Positions 8,114-16,872 of a stretch of DNA of 52,282 bases are shown one piece after another. The stretch comes from Flavimaricola sp. (GTDB lineage: Bacteria > Pseudomonadota > Alphaproteobacteria > Rhodobacterales > Rhodobacteraceae): positions 1-52,282 of the forward strand of contig JAQWWH010000030.1 of the NCBI GenBank assembly GCA_029255105.1, written 5' to 3'. Every line of letters begins with the position of its first letter. The first letter of the stretch is position 1. The notes below the pieces were generated by a model. That model made no database searches. It had not been told where the DNA came from and saw only the letters and a program-made list of their open reading frames with translations. The translations under genes were made by a program, and so were the position numbers.

Positions 8114-9583
8114 ATGAGCGGCATGTCCGACAAACCTCAACCAGAGCCACGGGTCGACGGGCCACCGCAGCCTTGGAAGGATGCTTGCCTAAGTTGGCTC
8201 GCCCGTCTTGCTCTGCGATCGTTCTATGCACGGATCGAGGTAATCGGGGCAGACCGCCTGCCCTCTTCCGGCCCGCTGATCGTCATGGCCAACCACTCCA
8301 ACAGCCTTGTCGATGCCATGGTGATCACCGGTTTTCTGCCCCGGATGCCCCGATTTCTGGCGGCCAGCACAGTCTGGGACTACAAACCGCTGATCGGGCT
8401 TCTGAATGCCGCCGGCGCGATCCCCGTGCACCGGGTGCAGGACGGACGACAGCGCCAAGGGGCGCTAAGAGATACCTTTTCCGTCGCGGCAGAGTTCCTC
8501 GTGGGCGGCGGTGTCCTTGCGGTCTTTCCCGAAGGCATCAGCCACAATGAACCACGTGTGCTGCCGCTGAAACCGGGTGTTGCACGCATCGCCCTTCAGG
8601 CCGAGGCGGTGCGCGGACCGCTTGGTATCCGGATCGTGCCGCTTTGTCTGATCTTTGAGAAAAAGCAAATGTTCCGCTCGCGGGTGCTGGTGGAATTCGT
8701 ACAACCGGTCGAGATCGCGCCTGAAATCATCAAGGCGTATCGCAGCGGCTCCAAGGCCTGCCAATCGGCGGCGGCCAAGGCGCTGACCGACGACCTTGCG
8801 CAGGAACTGGAGGTCCTGACCCCCATCGACGACAATTGGGAGGACAACCGCCTTATCGGCCGGGCAGCTGAAATCCTGTCCCATACCGAAGGGATCACCA
8901 ATCCCGACCGCCCCATGGCTGAATTGGCGCAAGAGCAGAAAACCGTCCGACACGGCTATGCCTGGACCCGGCAAATACATCCCGGACGCACAGCCGCCCT
9001 ACGGGCCAACCTGTCCGTTTATGACAGCATGTTGCGGACCGCCGGCCTGCGCGACCTTGAGGTCGCCCGCCATGCCAAGGTCGGAATGAACACCGTGCCA
9101 CTTGGGCGCACAGCCCTGACCATCGCCATAAACCTGCCGGTGGCGGGACTTGGGCTGGTTCTGAACTGGCTCCCCTTCCAACTCATGCTTCAGGTCAGCA
9201 AGGGCAAGGACCGCGACAAGCGTTCGACCTGGTCGATCTTTGGGGGGATGCTGGTGTTTCCGGTGTTCTGGATCATTACCGCCCTCCTTGTCGGGGTTTG
9301 GGCGGCGACGGCTCTCAGCCCCCTTGCCGGTTGGCTGAGCGGACTTGCCACGCTGGTCGCAGCCCCAATCACAGGGCAGCGTAGCCTCAAACTGTTCGAC
9401 ACCCTGTCCCGGATCGCCCCTGGCGTTCGGGCCATGACGCGGTTGAGGTCTACCAACGTCCTGGGGCAGCGACTGATCGAACAAAGACGCGTCGTCGTGG
9501 GGGATCTGATCGCCCTGTCAGAGGCCTACGACGCAGAGCAGGACAGGCTCGCTGCCGCAGCGCGCTTGTCTGGACACGGCTAG
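8114..9583 (+). CDS. PlsC-type 1-acylglycerol-3-phosphate acyltransferase family protein
   Basis: A 489-residue protein. Residues 40-270 carry the PlsC/GPAT acyltransferase motifs: 'NHSNSLVD' (the catalytic NHxxxxD box), 'GAIPVHR', 'VFPEGISHNEP' (the FPEG substrate box) and 'IRIVPLCLIF'. The second half has two or three hydrophobic segments ('TALTIAINLPVAGLGLVLNWLPF', 'IFGGMLVFPVFWIITALLVGVWAATAL') that should anchor it to the inner membrane. It is about twice as long as a minimal PlsC, as in several larger acyltransferases of unknown acceptor. It probably transfers an acyl group to a lysophospholipid or glycerol phosphate. The start has GGGCAGG immediately before the ATG; MSDK four residues on is an alternative. 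Confidence 0.82.
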   Translation: MSGMSDKPQPEPRVDGPPQPWKDACLSWLARLALRSFYARIEVIGADRLPSSGPLIVMANHSNSLVDAMVITGFLPRMPRFLAASTVWDYKPLIGLLNAAGAIPVHRVQDGRQRQGALRDTFSVAAEFLVGGGVLAVFPEGISHNEPRVLPLKPGVARIALQAEAVRGPLGIRIVPLCLIFEKKQMFRSRVLVEFVQPVEIAPEIIKAYRSGSKACQSAAAKALTDDLAQELEVLTPIDDNWEDNRLIGRAAEILSHTEGITNPDRPMAELAQEQKTVRHGYAWTRQIHPGRTAALRANLSVYDSMLRTAGLRDLEVARHAKVGMNTVPLGRTALTIAINLPVAGLGLVLNWLPFQLMLQVSKGKDRDKRSTWSIFGGMLVFPVFWIITALLVGVWAATALSPLAGWLSGLATLVAAPITGQRSLKLFDTLSRIAPGVRAMTRLRSTNVLGQRLIEQRRVVVGDLIALSEAYDAEQDRLAAAARLSGHG

Positions 9584-9725
9584 ATCGCAGGACCCAGCGC
9601 TCTGCCGGCGATTTGAACGCGATACTGACGCTAAATTGCCAAAGACCACTTCGGAATGTTCTTTAGTGACTTCCTTAACCCCCAAGAACCATTCTAGGGT
9701 GCTGGGAAGTGGGGGAATTCCAGAC

Positions 9726-11084
9726 GTGATACAGAGTAGCGCACCTCGGCGGATCTGGGGTTGGTTCTTCTTCGATTGGGCCAGCCAACCCTATAACACC
9801 CTGCTTTTGACCTTTATCTTTGGCCCCTACATCAACGAGTTGCTTGGCGATGGGTCCCGGGCGCAGGCCACTTGGGGCTTTGGCATCGGGGCGGCGGGCC
9901 TTGTGATGGCTCTGCTGGCGCCAGTCCTCGGGGCTATTGCAGATTCCACCGGCACGCGGATGCGCTGGATCTGGCTGTTCTCCGTGATGTACGTCATCGG
10001 CGCGGCAGGGATCTGGATCGCAGCGCCGGGTGACATGAACCTGCTGATTGTCATGGTCTTCTTTGCAATCGGCCTGATCGGGATGGAGTTCGCCACGATC
10101 TTTACCAACGCCATGCTGCCCGACCTTGGCACCCCCGAACAGATCGGACGCCTGTCGGGCAATGGCTGGGCTTTTGGCTATGTCGGCGGGCTGTTCGCGC
10201 TGGTGATCTTTTTGCTGTTCTTTGCAGAGAATGCCGAAACCGGGCGCACGCTGATTGGCCTGCCTCCGGCCTTTGGCCTTGATCCGCTGGCCCGCGAAGG
10301 AACGCGGTTTGTTGGCCCCTACGCGGCCCTGTGGTTCATAGTGTTCATGATCCCCTTCTTTCTCTGGGTCCGCGAACCCCGCCCCCAACGCTCAGAACCC
10401 GGCGCGGTACGGCGGGCAATGGTGGCGCTGGGTCGCAATCTGAAGACCCTGCCCAAGGACCGCAGCCTGTTTGCCTATCTTCTGTCCTCCATGTTCTACC
10501 GGGACGCCCTGAACGGGATGTATGTCTTTGGCGGCATCTATGCGGCGGGTGTTCTGGGCTGGTCAGCGCAAGACACCGGCATCTTTGGCATCCTTGCGAT
10601 CATCTCGGGGGCGGTCTTTGCCTGGCTGGGCGGCGGATGGGATCAGCGGCTTGGCTCAAAACCGGTGATCACAGGCAGCATCATTCTGTTGATGGTGGTC
10701 AGCGTGGGCATCATCTTTGTCACCCCAACCGCCGTCTTTGGGATGCCCGTCGCAGAAGGTTCGGCCCTGCCCAACATCGCGTTCTATGTGCTTGGGGCGG
10801 CCATCGGGGCGGGTGGCGGCACGTTGCAAGCCTCCAGCCGGACAATGCTGGTCCGACAGGTCGATCCGGCCCAGATGACCACCGGGTTTGGCCTTTATGC
10901 CCTGACGGGCAAGGCCACGTCCTTTATCGCCCCGCTGTCGATCGGATTGGTCACATCGCTGACGGGCAGCCAGCAGTTGGGCATCACCCCGCTGGTGGTC
11001 CTCTTCGTGATCGGGTTCGTGCTGATGTTCTGGGTGAAACCGGCACGCGGGACAGAAGACGCGCCACCGGCGCTATCCGCCTGA
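9726..11084 (+). CDS. MFS transporter, UMF1-like
   Basis: A 452-residue integral membrane protein with about 12 hydrophobic helices, beginning 'VIQSSAPRRIWGWFFFDWASQPYNTLLLTFIFGPYI'. The N-terminal 'FFFDWASQPY' box is characteristic of the unknown-major-facilitator family UMF1, related to fungal vacuolar Atg22. The GTG at 9726 is chosen because GTGGGGGAATT precedes it and the family starts near this point; a TTG at 9636 in the same frame would add 30 non-matching residues. The substrate is unknown. It ends only 3 bp from the stop of the convergent 2OG-oxygenase gene, leaving no room for an intergenic terminator. Confidence 0.78.
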   Translation: MIQSSAPRRIWGWFFFDWASQPYNTLLLTFIFGPYINELLGDGSRAQATWGFGIGAAGLVMALLAPVLGAIADSTGTRMRWIWLFSVMYVIGAAGIWIAAPGDMNLLIVMVFFAIGLIGMEFATIFTNAMLPDLGTPEQIGRLSGNGWAFGYVGGLFALVIFLLFFAENAETGRTLIGLPPAFGLDPLAREGTRFVGPYAALWFIVFMIPFFLWVREPRPQRSEPGAVRRAMVALGRNLKTLPKDRSLFAYLLSSMFYRDALNGMYVFGGIYAAGVLGWSAQDTGIFGILAIISGAVFAWLGGGWDQRLGSKPVITGSIILLMVVSVGIIFVTPTAVFGMPVAEGSALPNIAFYVLGAAIGAGGGTLQASSRTMLVRQVDPAQMTTGFGLYALTGKATSFIAPLSIGLVTSLTGSQQLGITPLVVLFVIGFVLMFWVKPARGTEDAPPALSA

Positions 11085-11087
11085 TGC

Positions 11088-11708
11088 CTAGCCCCAGCCG
11101 TAGTTGAAGCTGACGCTGATCCGGTCGTCCTCGGCCATGTTCATAGGTACTTCGTGCCGAAGCCAGCTTTCCCAGAGCAGCACGTCGCCCGCATCAGGGG
11201 CGACGTAGATAAAGCTGCGCATTTCGGGGCGGGCCTTGGCCTTGCGGGCCGGGGCGGCCATCATCATGGCATGGCGCGGGTCCTCGAACTTGATCGCACT
11301 CGCCCCTTCGGGCATCGCCACATAGGTGGTCCCGCTGATCACGCTATGGGGATGGATATGGGCGGTGTGGATGCCACCCGTCGGCAGGATGTTGATCCAG
11401 AGCGAATCCAGCTTCAGCTTCTTGCCGTCCAGATCGAATTGCAGGTCCTTGGCAAAGGCCGCCACATGTTTGTCCAGCGCCTTGACCACATCCTTGAAGA
11501 TCGGGAACCGCCAGGGCAGATCGGTGAGTGAGGCATAGCTGGTGTAACCGGCAAAGGCATTCTCTTCGCACCAGTTCTGACCGGCCTCGTCATCCTCGGC
11601 GATGGACAGGCAGGCATCCTCAAGCTCGGACGGATCAACACCCTTGCCGAATTCGGACAGGGGGGCGCGGTAAAGGCGGGTCACAAAGAGGGATTCGATC
11701 TGGGACAT
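11088..11708 (-). CDS. Putative 2OG-Fe(II) oxygenase (TIGR02466 type)
   Basis: A 206-residue protein beginning MSQIESLFVTRLYRAPL. The C-terminal half carries the jelly-roll oxygenase pattern: 'HTAHIHPHSVISGTTYV' with the first iron ligands, 'IKFEDPR', 'PDAGDVLLWESWLRHEVPMN' with the distal His, and 'DRISVSFNYGW' with the Arg expected to bind 2-oxoglutarate. The layout matches a family of short putative 2OG-dependent oxygenases without a known substrate. A longer open frame to 12113 overlaps the dehydrogenase gene and is not used. It follows the aromatic-catabolism genes by 70 bp on the same strand and could be cotranscribed, but may be unrelated. Confidence 0.75.
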   Translation of the reverse strand: MSQIESLFVTRLYRAPLSEFGKGVDPSELEDACLSIAEDDEAGQNWCEENAFAGYTSYASLTDLPWRFPIFKDVVKALDKHVAAFAKDLQFDLDGKKLKLDSLWINILPTGGIHTAHIHPHSVISGTTYVAMPEGASAIKFEDPRHAMMMAAPARKAKARPEMRSFIYVAPDAGDVLLWESWLRHEVPMNMAEDDRISVSFNYGWG

Positions 11709-11778
11709 AGCGCTGTCATAGACCAGCCCGGCCGCCACTGCGAGAGGCGGCTTGCACGATTGCAGACCGGACCGGGGC

Positions 11779-12633
11779 CTATCCCGGATCGTTAAAGCTG
11801 TCGAAGGTCGCCCGCATTCGCGCGGGATCGGCGGTGCGCCCGGTGAAGAGTTCGAACGCCCGAACCGCCTGAAACAGCGCCATCCCCGATCCGTCAAGGC
11901 TGCGGCACCCAAGGGCGCGGGCCTCGGCCAGGAACTGGGTTTCAAGGGGGAAATAGACCACATCGGCCACCCATTGGCCGGGGTGCAACAAGGCCGTCGG
12001 AACAGGCGTGCCAGGCAGTTTCGCCATGCCCACAGGGCTGGCGTTGACCACACCGTCGACGCCGGGCGCGGCGGCTGCCCCATCCATCGCCACGCTGGCC
12101 CGGTCGGTTCCATGCCGGGTCTGCAGATTGGTCACCAGCGCCTTGGCCGCCTCTGCCCGGACATCACAAACCGCCAGATGACCGACGCCATTGTCCAGCA
12201 GGGCATGGGCCACGGCCCCACCTGCCCCGCCCGCGCCCAGCATCAGGACCAGCGCCCTTGGGGCATCCGCCAAGCCCTGACGCAAATTCTCGGCAAAGCC
12301 CCAATAGTCGGTGTTGTGCCCGATCCGCTTGCCGTCCTGAAACACAATCGTATTGGTGGCCCCCACCGCCCACACCGCGTCAGAGGCACTGTCGAGGTGA
12401 TCAAGGGCCGCCTGCTTATAGGGATAGGTCACGTTGACCCCGGCGTAGCCTTCCGCCTCGGCCCGCGCCAGAATGGCGGCAAAGTCGCGGTCAGCCTCGG
12501 CCATCAAGTCGGTATCGAGCAGGTCGTAGCGCAGGGTCAGGCCCTGTGCTGCTGCCTCGGCCATATGCATGGCGGGGGTGCGGGATTGCTGGATCCCGCT
12601 GCCAATCAGCCCGACGCGCAAGGCCGCTGTCAT
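11779..12633 (-). CDS. Quinate/shikimate dehydrogenase, catabolic NAD type
   Basis: A 284-residue AroE-superfamily protein. The substrate-binding motif is 'SRTPAMH' rather than the SxSPxxH of biosynthetic AroE, matching the actinobacterial catabolic quinate/shikimate dehydrogenases as I remember them. 'NVTYPYKQ' carries the catalytic Lys and 'NTDYWGF' the substrate Asp. 'LGAGGAGGAVAHALLDNG' is the dinucleotide loop and is followed by 'LAVCDVR'. An Asp at that strand end favours NAD+ over NADP+. It should oxidise quinate or shikimate toward protocatechuate. Its ATG overlaps the P450 stop (ATGA), so the pair is coupled. The upstream alternative start at 12684 would lie inside the P450 gene. Confidence 0.85.
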   Translation of the reverse strand: MTAALRVGLIGSGIQQSRTPAMHMAEAAAQGLTLRYDLLDTDLMAEADRDFAAILARAEAEGYAGVNVTYPYKQAALDHLDSASDAVWAVGATNTIVFQDGKRIGHNTDYWGFAENLRQGLADAPRALVLMLGAGGAGGAVAHALLDNGVGHLAVCDVRAEAAKALVTNLQTRHGTDRASVAMDGAAAAPGVDGVVNASPVGMAKLPGTPVPTALLHPGQWVADVVYFPLETQFLAEARALGCRSLDGSGMALFQAVRAFELFTGRTADPARMRATFDSFNDPG

Positions 12634-13808
12634 TGCAGCAAAACCGGCAAGGTGATCGGCCCGCGAAAGCCAAAGCCCCGCCAAAGCACCTTGGCCGGAT
12701 CAGGAAGCTGCATGTTCGGAAACCGCTCGAACAGGATCGGCAGCATCACCTTGCCCACCGCCCGGCGCGCCACATGAGTGCCCATGCAAAAGTGGGGGCC
12801 ATTGCCAAAGGCCTGATGCGGGGCCTTGGCCCGGTAGACATCGAAAACTTCGCCATTCTCGAACAGCTCTTCATCGCGGTTGGCAGAGGCCTGAATGGTC
12901 ATCACCGTGTCGCCCTTGGGGATCAGGTATCCCCGGATCTCGGTGTCCTCTGTCACCAGCCGGGACGAGGCCTGAATGGGCGCAACCCAGCGCACCGCCT
13001 CTTCAAAGGCCTTGTCCCAGTCGTCGTGGCGGCGCACCTCGTTAAGCTGATCGGGATTGGTCAAGAGCCCGTAAACCACCGTGTTAAGGGCGTCGCGGGG
13101 TTCGTTGATGCCGCCGCCGATGGCAATCTTGATATTGGCGTAGATCTGGCTTTCCTCGATCGGATCATCGGCGTTGATCATCACCGCCAGCGCGGAATTG
13201 TTCGGCTCTGCCCGGTGGCGGGCCTGCAGGCTGTCCAGAAGGGCGTTCATCTCGGCATTGGCCGCGTCCGAGCGGGCAAAGGGCGCGTCCTGCCAGCCAA
13301 AGTTGCCCGCCCCGTCGATCAGGGCCTGCGACCAGCGCTGCATCTCATCGTCGCTGGCCTCGTCCATTCCCAGCATGATGGCCAGCCCACGGGCGGCATA
13401 GGGGCCGGACAGGGCGGGAAAGAGGTCGATCACCTCGCCCTTCGGCAGACGGCTGACATAGTCCCGCGCGATAGCCTCGTAGCGGGGCATCCAGTCGTTG
13501 GTGATGACCTTGGGGTTAAAGGCCGGGGCCATGGCATTGCGTTCGCGCAGATGCGCCGCGCCGTCCTTGCGCATCAGGGTATGGGCCCCAAACGCCCGCT
13601 TCATCGGGGTGTTGGGATCGTCCGAACTGAAGATGCCGGGCTGGTCCTTGACGTATTTGGTGTCCGTGGCCTTGGTCAGAAGGGTCCGCCCCGCCGCGCG
13701 CACCCGAACAACCGGCGCTTCGGCGCGCAGGCGGCGGTAGATCGGATAGGGATCAAGATCAAGCTGGGCAAGCGTGATCTCTTCGTCCAGCGGTGCAAGG
13801 TTTGCCAA
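12630..13808 (-). CDS. Cytochrome P450, GcoA/CYP255-like candidate aryl O-demethylase
   Basis: A 392-residue soluble bacterial P450. The heme loop is 'FGNGPHFCMG' with the proximal Cys, and the ExxR helix is 'EEAVR'. The I-helix reads 'IGGGINEPRDAL': the usual acid-Thr pair of oxygen activation is replaced by N-E. From memory, the guaiacol O-demethylase GcoA has a similar 'GAMQEP' I-helix. Start (LDE-T-QL--PY-IY-RLRAEAP) and end (WGFRGPxxL-type) also resemble it. The start is a TTG with GGAGAG six bases upstream. No reductase partner (GcoB) is adjacent, so electrons must come from elsewhere. Likely role: O-demethylation of a methoxylated aromatic, inferred from similarity and from the feruloyl-CoA synthase next door. 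Confidence 0.8.
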   Translation of the reverse strand: MANLAPLDEEITLAQLDLDPYPIYRRLRAEAPVVRVRAAGRTLLTKATDTKYVKDQPGIFSSDDPNTPMKRAFGAHTLMRKDGAAHLRERNAMAPAFNPKVITNDWMPRYEAIARDYVSRLPKGEVIDLFPALSGPYAARGLAIMLGMDEASDDEMQRWSQALIDGAGNFGWQDAPFARSDAANAEMNALLDSLQARHRAEPNNSALAVMINADDPIEESQIYANIKIAIGGGINEPRDALNTVVYGLLTNPDQLNEVRRHDDWDKAFEEAVRWVAPIQASSRLVTEDTEIRGYLIPKGDTVMTIQASANRDEELFENGEVFDVYRAKAPHQAFGNGPHFCMGTHVARRAVGKVMLPILFERFPNMQLPDPAKVLWRGFGFRGPITLPVLLQ

Positions 13809-13888
13809 ATCCGTCTCTCCCCAATTTCGTGCCGGGCCCGGCCCAATCTGTCCGTGTCGCCCCGTATCCGGGACGCCAACCCTGCCTC

Positions 13889-14800
13889 TTACAAGCCTGC
13901 GCTATCCGCACCCTGCCCCGTCGTTTCCCCCAAAAGCCGCAAGGCGTTCTCTTTCAGGATCAGCGGCCGCACCTCGTCCTTGAAGGGGGCTGCCTCGAAA
14001 TCGGCCAGCCAGCGGTCGGGCGTAATGGCGGGCCAGTCAGAGCCAAAAAGCATCTTTTTCTTCAGGATGGAATTGGCATAGCGAATGAATGTCTCGGGAA
14101 AGTATTTGGGCGACCAGCCGGACATGTCGTAATAGACGTTGGGCTTGTGCTGACAGACGGCCAGCCCCTCCTCGGTCCAGGGAAAGGACGGGTGGGCCAG
14201 CACGATGGGCATGTCGGGAAAGTCGACCGCCACATCGTCAAGATGGATCGGGTTGGAATACTTCAGCCGCATCCCCATGCCGCCCCGCATCCCCGACCCG
14301 ACACCGGTCTGGCCGGTGTGAAACAGGGTAATCGCCCCTTCCTCGGCAATCGCCTCGTAAAGGGTATAGGCCGCCCGGTCATTGGGAAAGAACCCCTGCA
14401 TGGTGGGATGAAACTTGAACCCCCGCACGCCAAACTCGCGCACCAGCCGCCGGGCCTCGCGCGCGCCGGCCTTGCCCTTGTGCGGATCGATCGAGGCAAA
14501 GGGGATCAGGATGTCGTCGTTCTCGGCGCAGACCCCCGCCACCTCTTCGTTGGAGTAGCGGCGAAAGCCAGTTTCACGCTCTGCATCGACCGGAAAGATA
14601 ACGGCGGCGATGTTACGCTCTCGGTAGTAGTTCGCGGTGTCCTGCACCGTGGGCAACATCCCCTCGGCCCCGGCGGGGTTTCTGAAGTAGGCGGCCATGC
14701 CCGACTGAAATTCGTTGTAGCCATCGTCGCGGCTGGTGCAGCAAGGCTCTTCGGCGTGGGTGTGGAAATCGATGGCCCGAACGGCGGAAAAGTCGACCAT
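13889..14800 (-). CDS. Amidohydrolase-2 family metal-dependent hydrolase/decarboxylase
   Basis: A 303-residue TIM-barrel amidohydrolase. 'IDFHTHAE' near residue 11 holds the first metal ligands, 'GFKFHPTMQGF' and 'LAHPSFPW' supply later His residues, and 'LFGSDWPAITPDRW' has the metal-binding Asp. Family members include aromatic acid decarboxylases and hydrolases of lignin catabolism. Next to a feruloyl-CoA synthase, a related amidohydrolase (CouO in Rhodococcus p-hydroxycinnamate catabolism, as I recall) acts on the CoA-bound side chain. A similar step is a reasonable but unproven guess here. AAGGAGAG precedes the ATG. It lies 80 bp upstream of the P450 in the same direction. Confidence 0.8.
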   Translation of the reverse strand: MVDFSAVRAIDFHTHAEEPCCTSRDDGYNEFQSGMAAYFRNPAGAEGMLPTVQDTANYYRERNIAAVIFPVDAERETGFRRYSNEEVAGVCAENDDILIPFASIDPHKGKAGAREARRLVREFGVRGFKFHPTMQGFFPNDRAAYTLYEAIAEEGAITLFHTGQTGVGSGMRGGMGMRLKYSNPIHLDDVAVDFPDMPIVLAHPSFPWTEEGLAVCQHKPNVYYDMSGWSPKYFPETFIRYANSILKKKMLFGSDWPAITPDRWLADFEAAPFKDEVRPLILKENALRLLGETTGQGADSAGL

Positions 14801-14896
14801 GACGTATCTCTCCTTCTAGGGCGCGGCGGCGCGACCGGGCGTTGCTAGAGTGCTAAGGGATCAAGGACCGATTGGCCAATTGTGAAACCGGCACGA

Positions 14897-16684
14897 TCAG
14901 ACATGGATCGCCCCGGGACAATCCGTGGCATATAGCCGTTCGATCAGATCGGCGTGGTTCTGGCGCAGGGCCCGCTGGTTCAGCGACCCCTTCTCAGTGA
15001 TCTCGCCCTTGTCAAAGCTGGGCGGCAGGTCAAGCACCACGGCCCGGCGAATGCGCGCCGCAGAGCCTGTGGCGGCCTGCGCTGCTGCCGCCAGCCGGTC
15101 GGTCAGGGCCGCCATCCGCGCCTCGGACGGCATCCGCAGGGCACTGTCGGACAAGATCAGAAGGGCGCCAAGCTCGGCCGCGTTCTCGCCCACGATGACG
15201 GCATCGCGCAACAGCCCGCCCGCCGCATCGACGAGACCCGCCCGCACGGCCCCGACAGCCACCCATGTCCCGGTTGCCAGTTTGAAATTCTCGGCCACCC
15301 GCCCGTCAAAGAAGAACCCTTTGGAAAAATCATTCGGATCGGCCGGTCGCAGAGCGTCGCCCATGCAATAAAACCCATCCTCATCAAAGGCCTCTGCTGT
15401 CCGTTCGGGATCGTTCAGATACCCCGGCGTGATCGTCGGCCCCTTGAGCCGGGCCTCAAGCTTGCCCCCGCTTGGCACCAGTTTCAGCGTCAGGCCAAGG
15501 GAGGGGACGCCGACATTGCCCGCCTTTTCCTGAATGTCGGTGCAGGCCAATGCAAAGGGCGAGGTCTCGGTCGCGCCAAGACCCGTGGCCAAAAGAACCT
15601 CGCGCCCAGTGACCTTGCGCCCGATGGCCGCAAGGCGGTCCCAGGTGTGCTGGGCCATGCCTGCCCCGGCATAGAACAGCATGCCAAGGTCGGAAAAGAA
15701 CGTGGCGGCGAGGTCTGCGTCCTGCTCAAGCTGCTCGACCAGCATGTCGTAGCCGATGGGCACGTTGAAATACCACGTGCAAGCCACCTCGCGCAGGTTG
15801 CGCAGGGTCTCATCGAACTTGCCCGGACCGGGGCGGCCGTCGTCAATGTAATAGGTCCCGCCATTGGTCATCACGAGGTAGAACGACTTGTTCCCCGCGG
15901 CCGTATGGTTCCACGGCGCCCAGTCCAGAACAACCGGCGGTTGGTGGTTGAGAAAGCGGTAGCAGTCCCGGATCATGGCCTGACTGGCGCAGATCATCCG
16001 GTTGGTATTGATCACCGCCTTGGGCGAACCGGTAGAGCCCGAGGTGAACAGGTACTTGACCACCGTCTCTTCGGTCAGGCTGGCGCGGGCGGCATCGGCG
16101 CGTAGGGTCGGACCGCCCAGAAGGCTGTCGAAGGCGATCCCGCCCCCCGGAGACGTCAGGGCAATCACAGCACGATCGGGCGCCGCGATCGCAGCCAAGG
16201 CCGGGCCAAAGGCCACCCCGTCATCCGCATAGATCGCGCCGGGCTTTAGCGTGGCGGCAATATCGCGCAGCTTGGCATGGTCCTTGGACACCAGCGAATA
16301 GGCAGGCGAGACCGGGGCATAGGGAATGCCCACATAGGCGCAGGCGATCCCCAAAAGGGCATGTTCAAGGCTGTTCTCGGACAGGATCAGCAAGGGCCGG
16401 TCCGGCCCAAGGCCCAGTCCCAGCAGCCGGTCCCCGATCTGCCGGGCGGCAAGACGGGCAGCACCATAGCTGATCCGCCGCCAGTCGCCGCCATTGACCC
16501 TGCGGGCGATCCACGGCCGTTCGGGGGCGGCATCGGCCCATTTGTCCAGATAATCGGCAAGGGTCGGCATATAGCCTGTCAACGCGCCGGTCTGGCGCAT
16601 CAGGACGGTGCCATCGTCCTGCCGGTCATAGGTAAATGTGGGGGACCAGAACCGGTCCTGCCCTTCCGTCAAGCCTGCCGCCAT
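14897..16684 (-). CDS. Feruloyl-CoA synthase
   Basis: A 595-residue ANL-superfamily ligase. It has the AMP-binding P-loop 'YLFTSGSTGSPKAVINTN', then 'APWNHTAAGNK', 'ATGLGATETSPFA' and 'GFYCMGDALRP'. The 'SGSTGSPKAVINT' and 'DWAPWNHTAAGN' segments are characteristic of feruloyl-CoA synthases rather than short-chain or fatty acyl ligases. It should activate ferulate or related hydroxycinnamates with ATP and CoA in the cytoplasm. A GGGGAGG Shine-Dalgarno sits before the ATG. It is first in the minus-strand cluster with the amidohydrolase, P450 and quinate/shikimate dehydrogenase. No enoyl-CoA hydratase/aldolase or vanillin dehydrogenase is nearby, so another enzyme, perhaps the amidohydrolase, must shorten the side chain. 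Confidence 0.88.
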   Translation of the reverse strand: MAAGLTEGQDRFWSPTFTYDRQDDGTVLMRQTGALTGYMPTLADYLDKWADAAPERPWIARRVNGGDWRRISYGAARLAARQIGDRLLGLGLGPDRPLLILSENSLEHALLGIACAYVGIPYAPVSPAYSLVSKDHAKLRDIAATLKPGAIYADDGVAFGPALAAIAAPDRAVIALTSPGGGIAFDSLLGGPTLRADAARASLTEETVVKYLFTSGSTGSPKAVINTNRMICASQAMIRDCYRFLNHQPPVVLDWAPWNHTAAGNKSFYLVMTNGGTYYIDDGRPGPGKFDETLRNLREVACTWYFNVPIGYDMLVEQLEQDADLAATFFSDLGMLFYAGAGMAQHTWDRLAAIGRKVTGREVLLATGLGATETSPFALACTDIQEKAGNVGVPSLGLTLKLVPSGGKLEARLKGPTITPGYLNDPERTAEAFDEDGFYCMGDALRPADPNDFSKGFFFDGRVAENFKLATGTWVAVGAVRAGLVDAAGGLLRDAVIVGENAAELGALLILSDSALRMPSEARMAALTDRLAAAAQAATGSAARIRRAVVLDLPPSFDKGEITEKGSLNQRALRQNHADLIERLYATDCPGAIHV

Positions 16685-16811
16685 GCGAGCCTCCCCTGCC
16701 TTTCCCCTCTCATCCCGGCACGCGATGCGCGGGGGTGCAGATCGAAAAAGACAGACCCGATTTCGTTTACTTGGTTAACAGTTATCCAGACCAAGGACCA
16801 AAGTCCAGCAT

Positions 16812-16845
16812 GCAAAAGAAAACCCCCGTGCCGGGGCACGGGGGT
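16812..16845 (-). terminator. Rho-independent terminator of the DEAD-box helicase gene
   Basis: A perfect 10-bp stem, ACCCCCGTGC with GCACGGGGGT (16822-16831 and 16836-16845), has a 4-nt loop. Read on the minus strand it is followed by TTTTCTTTTGC. It lies 28 bp after the helicase stop. Confidence 0.9.
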
Positions 16846-16872
16846 CTTTGTCTTGAACCGATACCCGGCAGA

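Noticed and set aside
7783..8550. 255-residue plus-strand ORF
   Set aside because: It overlaps the PlsC-type gene in another frame, is rich in Arg, Pro and Gly, and shows no motif.
12546..14081. 511-residue plus-strand ORF
   Set aside because: It is antisense to the P450 and neighbouring genes; high GC removes stop codons on the opposite strand.
14954..16105. 383-residue plus-strand ORF
   Set aside because: Antisense to the feruloyl-CoA synthase gene, whose motifs are clear.
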